A DNA stretch of 64,000 nt, taken from Glandiceps talaboti. Taxonomy: Eukaryota > Hemichordata > Enteropneusta > Spengelidae. Of the stretch, positions 11,331 to 64,000 are shown piece by piece (position 1 is the stretch's first letter; the number at the start of each line of letters is the position of its first letter). The stretch is from NCBI RefSeq assembly GCF_964340395.1, contig NC_135564.1, positions 16,210,957 to 16,274,956 of the forward strand, given 5' to 3'. Under the pieces are notes generated by a model. The model worked only from the letters and a program-made list of their open reading frames with translations. It ran no database searches and was not told the origin of the DNA. A program made the position numbers and the translations under genes.

Positions 11331-14300
11331 GAGAGCGATCATAGGGTATATCCTTCACTTGTTAGAATTAATGCCATAAACCCAATCAAAGTCATTATCT
11401 TATTGCTTTCATTTCAAAACACTGATGATAACTTTTATGGAGACACAAAATATAAGGATAATCATTGAAACATTTGATATTATCTGTTCTGGTCAAATCT
11501 TTGAATCACTTGATTTGATACATAATCATCTGCTGTGTTTGAATCATTTAACTTGATAATTAATATAATATCTGTGGTCAATTCATTTATGGTGGACCAA
11601 TTCTGAATGACCGTTAAAGTTCCTTTCCTGGACCAATTAGAAAATACACCCGTATATCACAGTTCATAATTTACATGACATCATCCCTCAGTGTTGGACA
11701 CTCTTGATAACATCAGGTTGTATGCTCCATCCAAGTTATCCAAATGGTTACAAATTTTACAATATACATACATACACACACTAGACGACCCGTCGCCACG
11801 TCTTCACAGACATATATGCAATTACTACAATTCGCATCACATCAAAAAAATCTTACTATATATACAAAATTTCATGAATTTATGCACAAAAATCATCTGA
11901 AATCGTTCACCGAAACAACACAGCTGTGGAAAATTGTCTGCCCAATTCACACTGAGCCCTTGAAGGAGTTTGACAAAAGTACGCAAAACAGCAAATACAG
12001 TTCCTGAAAAATACCTTACCAACCTTAAATGCCCATTATACAACCATTTTGTAACAAGAAGCTGAAAATATTTACAAGCAAATAAAAGAAGAAACTTAAT
12101 TCAAATATAATTGTCCAGTCTTCAAATCATAAGAAAATATTAGAAAGTTCCATTACAAAAGTAAAATGTTAAAATATTCATTTTTTTGTTCAAATTATTA
12201 GGTAAATAACGGACCCTCAAACCTGTGTGTTGAGTTTTAATGATATCTTGATTAACGTTTTGTTTAATAAATAATAAGTACATTCAAAAAGGTAATATCA
12301 TAACTTATTTTGAATATGACATAATTGTCAAATTATCTCCACAATCAGTCACAAATGCTGAAGTATAACTTTCAAAATTAACATCAGAAATACTCTGAAA
12401 AGGAATACTCAGAAAAGGTTCTTGATTACCGGGTATTTAGTGAAGTTTTCTAGTATGCCTGGTGATCAGGCTGAATATTCCCAACTGACTCAATACCTTG
12501 TTTTCCTCCATGAAAACGATGCTGACGGATTTTTCTTTTTTTGTTTTCAGACATTCTAAGAATTTAGTTCACTATATTTTGAGAACAATGCATTTGCGGT
12601 GAAGTACTTCACAAATCCGACATTCCCGAAGTTTTTTTGAGGGTAAAAAACTTGGTCAGCATTCCCCTTACATTTTACTATAGCACAGCTCATGTTGATG
12701 ACGCGGCCATCCACATTAGGAACAGGGCTTAATATTTAAATTTCAGCTAAAAATGACAAATTTGAACATTTTCTGGAAAAAATGAATCAATACTTGGGAG
12801 TAATTATATTTGATGTATCATGATCTGATGTCTTACTCTAGTACTTTTAGTCTTTTTATTGACCACTTCTGTAGCCTGCCACTAATTGACTTATTAATTT
12901 GCCCCTCGTTTTTTCTCATTTTTGAGTCCCCCTAATCTAACATTTCTGTTGAAAGTGGCTGCAAAGTCACTGTCACTGTAAACTGCCATGTTGATGTTAA
13001 CAGCTACATATTACACAATGTAGATGTTGAAATGGAAAATATTTTGATTTGTGATTGTGATTCTGGTGCCATGAAACATTGAAAACTTTGGCAGACCCAA
13101 CAAAATAACCAATGCTTATTTATTTACCAGAAGCTAACGTCAATGACTTAGTCTTACACTAAATGTGTACAATAAATAAATATTCATTGAGAGCAGTTAT
13201 TAAATTGTACGTTTGTAGCTTAACTTCTAATATCATTCTAAGAGCATGCTATAGTTCTAGGTGCTCATTTTAATTTGTTTGCTTGCGTATTTATAGTTTA
13301 AATTCAACTTCTTTGGCAGGAAAAAATGACCTTTCACAGACTCACTAAATCATGTGGCATTTGAAAATCTTTTGACAAAATTTAAGCCAAGAGAGAAAGT
13401 ACATTGTATTACCCCTGGTATTTGTCTGGAGTTTCCAATGGCTCTCTTTGTGACTACTGGGTAATCTTTTTGGTGAAAAAATGCTTAAAAGGGATGTCCT
13501 AGACTGAGAAGGGTCGACCGATGTGTGAGGGCACCCCATCATGCCGTACCTTACAGACTAAGGATGCCCTAAGTCTCAAATCCTATATTAACAAATGAAC
13601 TTGAACTGCATAAACCTACACTAAAAAGAATTATCTCAAATGTTGGAGATTTTGAACCCTTCCTTCTAAACATATATCAATAAATACTTCTCAAAAAAAA
13701 ATAACACAAAATGATTATTATTTATATCTTAAACAAACATATACAATCTTCTGATGTTGAAATACAGAATCATAACTTTTAGGAATTCTAATGTGGAAGA
13801 CGTTAAATTCTACTGGAAAGTTGGGACTTCAGTAATTTGCTCACACTGGGTACATTGCACAACATACCTTCTTCTGATACAAACTGCTCAATATTATGGT
13901 AATTACAGCTAAACGATACCAAATTCTATTTTACATGCTAAACATACAACCCTGATTTCATTTGTACTTACAATTGTTCCAACAGCTCAAAAAATTCAAG
14001 TTTTAGTTGAAATTTACTTTCAATGGACGAATCCAGTTCTTTTTTTTATTGGTTTCCACAGCAACAATCGGAAAACAAACTCATTCCTGTTTTATTCCAT
14101 CAAATGGGATCCTTAGCTAATTAATTGAAAATGTCAAAAAATGACCTAAAAAGTTTGGAAAACTTGCAAGGATGTCGGGTCTGATAGCAATAGGTACTGA
14201 GTGAATGTACCATTATCTGCCTTTCAAATATCTATCACGCCCCCCATACACACTTCCTGTTCTATGTTATTTCTTATCTCCAGTAAGCAATATGGCACCT

Positions 14301-14633
14301 CACCTAGGTACGTTAAAACTATTTGAAGAATGCAGTATCATTTTGTTTCTCTGGGCATCTCCTCAATACATAATTCTAAAATATATAAATATAAATTCTA
14401 AAACTGCATCACTTTCAACTGGTTATATCTAGATGGTACCATGAGTTTGACAGAAATTTGGATCCTCAGTTCTAGCTGTAGGGCTCTCTTTTTGCAAGTA
14501 TGACAGTGCTTAATATTACAAGATATCATAAAACTGATACAGTCTATCGGCTCAACTGCTGTAACCTTGTTTTGCAACTTGGTAAGAAATTAGTGGCATT
14601 AGTTTTTACACGTCTGAAATCGGGACTGCAAAC

Positions 14634-14639
14634 TTTATT
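14634..14639 (-). terminator. candidate proximal MYO5 poly(A) signal
   Basis: AATAAA on the minus strand, about 80 nt after the MYO5 stop codon. Other AATAAA hexamers occur further on, so the true 3' end is unknown. Confidence 0.25.
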
Positions 14640-14717
14640 AAAATCTACACATTTTAATGAAAATCTGGGTAACATTTTGTAAACATTCTATGTACTGTAT
14701 GTATCTGTTATCCTCAA

Positions 14718-63350
<48,633 letters not shown>

Positions 63351-64000
63351 CTGAAATCAAGCAAAAGACAAGTTTAAGAATCAAGTTCATTTCATTTTAT
63401 TAAATTATTCATCTTTCAAATATAGAGTAACATTTGAGTGCACAGCATTGTTTTTACAGTGAACCTTGTTGCAAAATGTATGAACCAACAACTGTCCCAC
63501 TAATACCATGTTACTCCTGACAACCGATCAACATGGATTTGAGTGTGAAAGCAGGTGTATATATGAAAATAAGAGATGGGGATGCAGTTGTATTATGAAT
63601 ATCATCAAGTCATTACCACAAAAGGAGCTGTGGTATTAGTACGATATACATGTACAACTCAGTGGTGTTAGCATGCCTCAGTGTATTTTCATTACATATT
63701 TATACTAACAGAGATTTTTTTTACATTTTTTTTTGGTAAAAATCATCAACAACTGTACCATACAGTCAACTTTTCGTGTTAAACTGTGGTACATAGTAAT
63801 ATGTTGTCATCTCCACAGGTCCCAAAGGGCTCAATTAATTTAACTGCACACATTGATTTTTGGCAACCAGCTTCCTCGCAGTCACCTTGAAGTCTAGACA
63901 TAAAACCCATGACAACCATCACACTTCAAGTCATTATCAACCGTATCAACATAATAGGGTGAAATTCTATTTTTCTGAACTCCTAATGTGTGCGTATTTG
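63351..64000 (-). other. MYO5 first intron, partial
   Basis: AT-rich intronic sequence. I looked for an ATG exon of about 9 codons followed by GT and found none that I would defend. Confidence 0.6.

Larger units (their letters stand above)
9267..14717. other. intergenic region and probable MYO5 3' UTR
   Basis: This separates the KTI12 start from the MYO5 stop. It holds an AC-rich tract (9985-10290), a three-unit tandem repeat (11056-11330) and AT-rich sequence. An 86-codon minus frame at 9385-9645 is not low-complexity but matches nothing I recognise. No other gene was found. Confidence 0.55.

Noticed and set aside
63351-64000. Search for the initiating MYO5 exon
   Set aside because: No ATG exon of about 9 codons with a good donor and myosin-like sequence was visible; it probably lies beyond the window.

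Overview
The window reads as nuclear DNA of an animal, most likely a marine invertebrate. It is AT-rich and dominated by introns and microsatellites, with two spliced protein genes, both on the minus strand. The proteins resemble vertebrate orthologues closely, but the genome carries marine-invertebrate-style TIR elements, foldback elements and a jockey/CR1-like LINE. One intron is minor-spliceosome AT-AC type. The species cannot be fixed from the sequence; a hemichordate, a cephalochordate or a lophotrochozoan would all fit.

Layout. 1-2270: 3' flank with (TG)n, (TACA)n and a poly-C run. 9195 down to 2274: a nine-exon KTI12 gene (275 codons plus stop), the Elongator-associated P-loop ATPase. 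Its last intron (3369-2418) has a textbook U12 AT-AC 5' splice site, branch point and AC end. 9196-14717: intergenic sequence plus the probable MYO5 3' UTR, with an AC-rich tract and a short tandem repeat. 63350 down to 14718: a class V myosin heavy chain. I could join 39 coding exons in continuous frame (6,624 nt, 2,207 codons plus stop). Only the short initiating exon lies outside the window. In order they encode the motor (P-loop, switch I, switch II, TEDS glutamate), six IQ motifs, a long coiled coil and the globular cargo-binding tail.

The most unusual feature is at 35585-40162. Five tandem, related, phase 0-0 exons, next to one more relative at 42384-42566, carry one, three, one, one and two copies of a 34-residue coiled-coil unit; the single copies and the double end in a Ser/Arg-rich linker. 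They add about 387 residues relative to vertebrate myosin Va (about 1,855 residues), and any subset could be included without breaking frame. Further candidate alternative exons are a 24-codon cassette inside the globular tail (16764-16835), a 67-nt exon of the same phase class as the last coiled-coil exon (27535-27601), and a 12-nt microexon (27985-27996).

The introns hold a 5'-truncated, frameshifted LINE (about 44290-46675), two copies of a roughly 450-bp TIR element (2811-3249 and 62688-63141), several foldback elements, a dispersed repeat with a CTCF-like core, and many satellites. All exon coordinates come from reading splice sites and protein similarity by eye. No transcript data were available.
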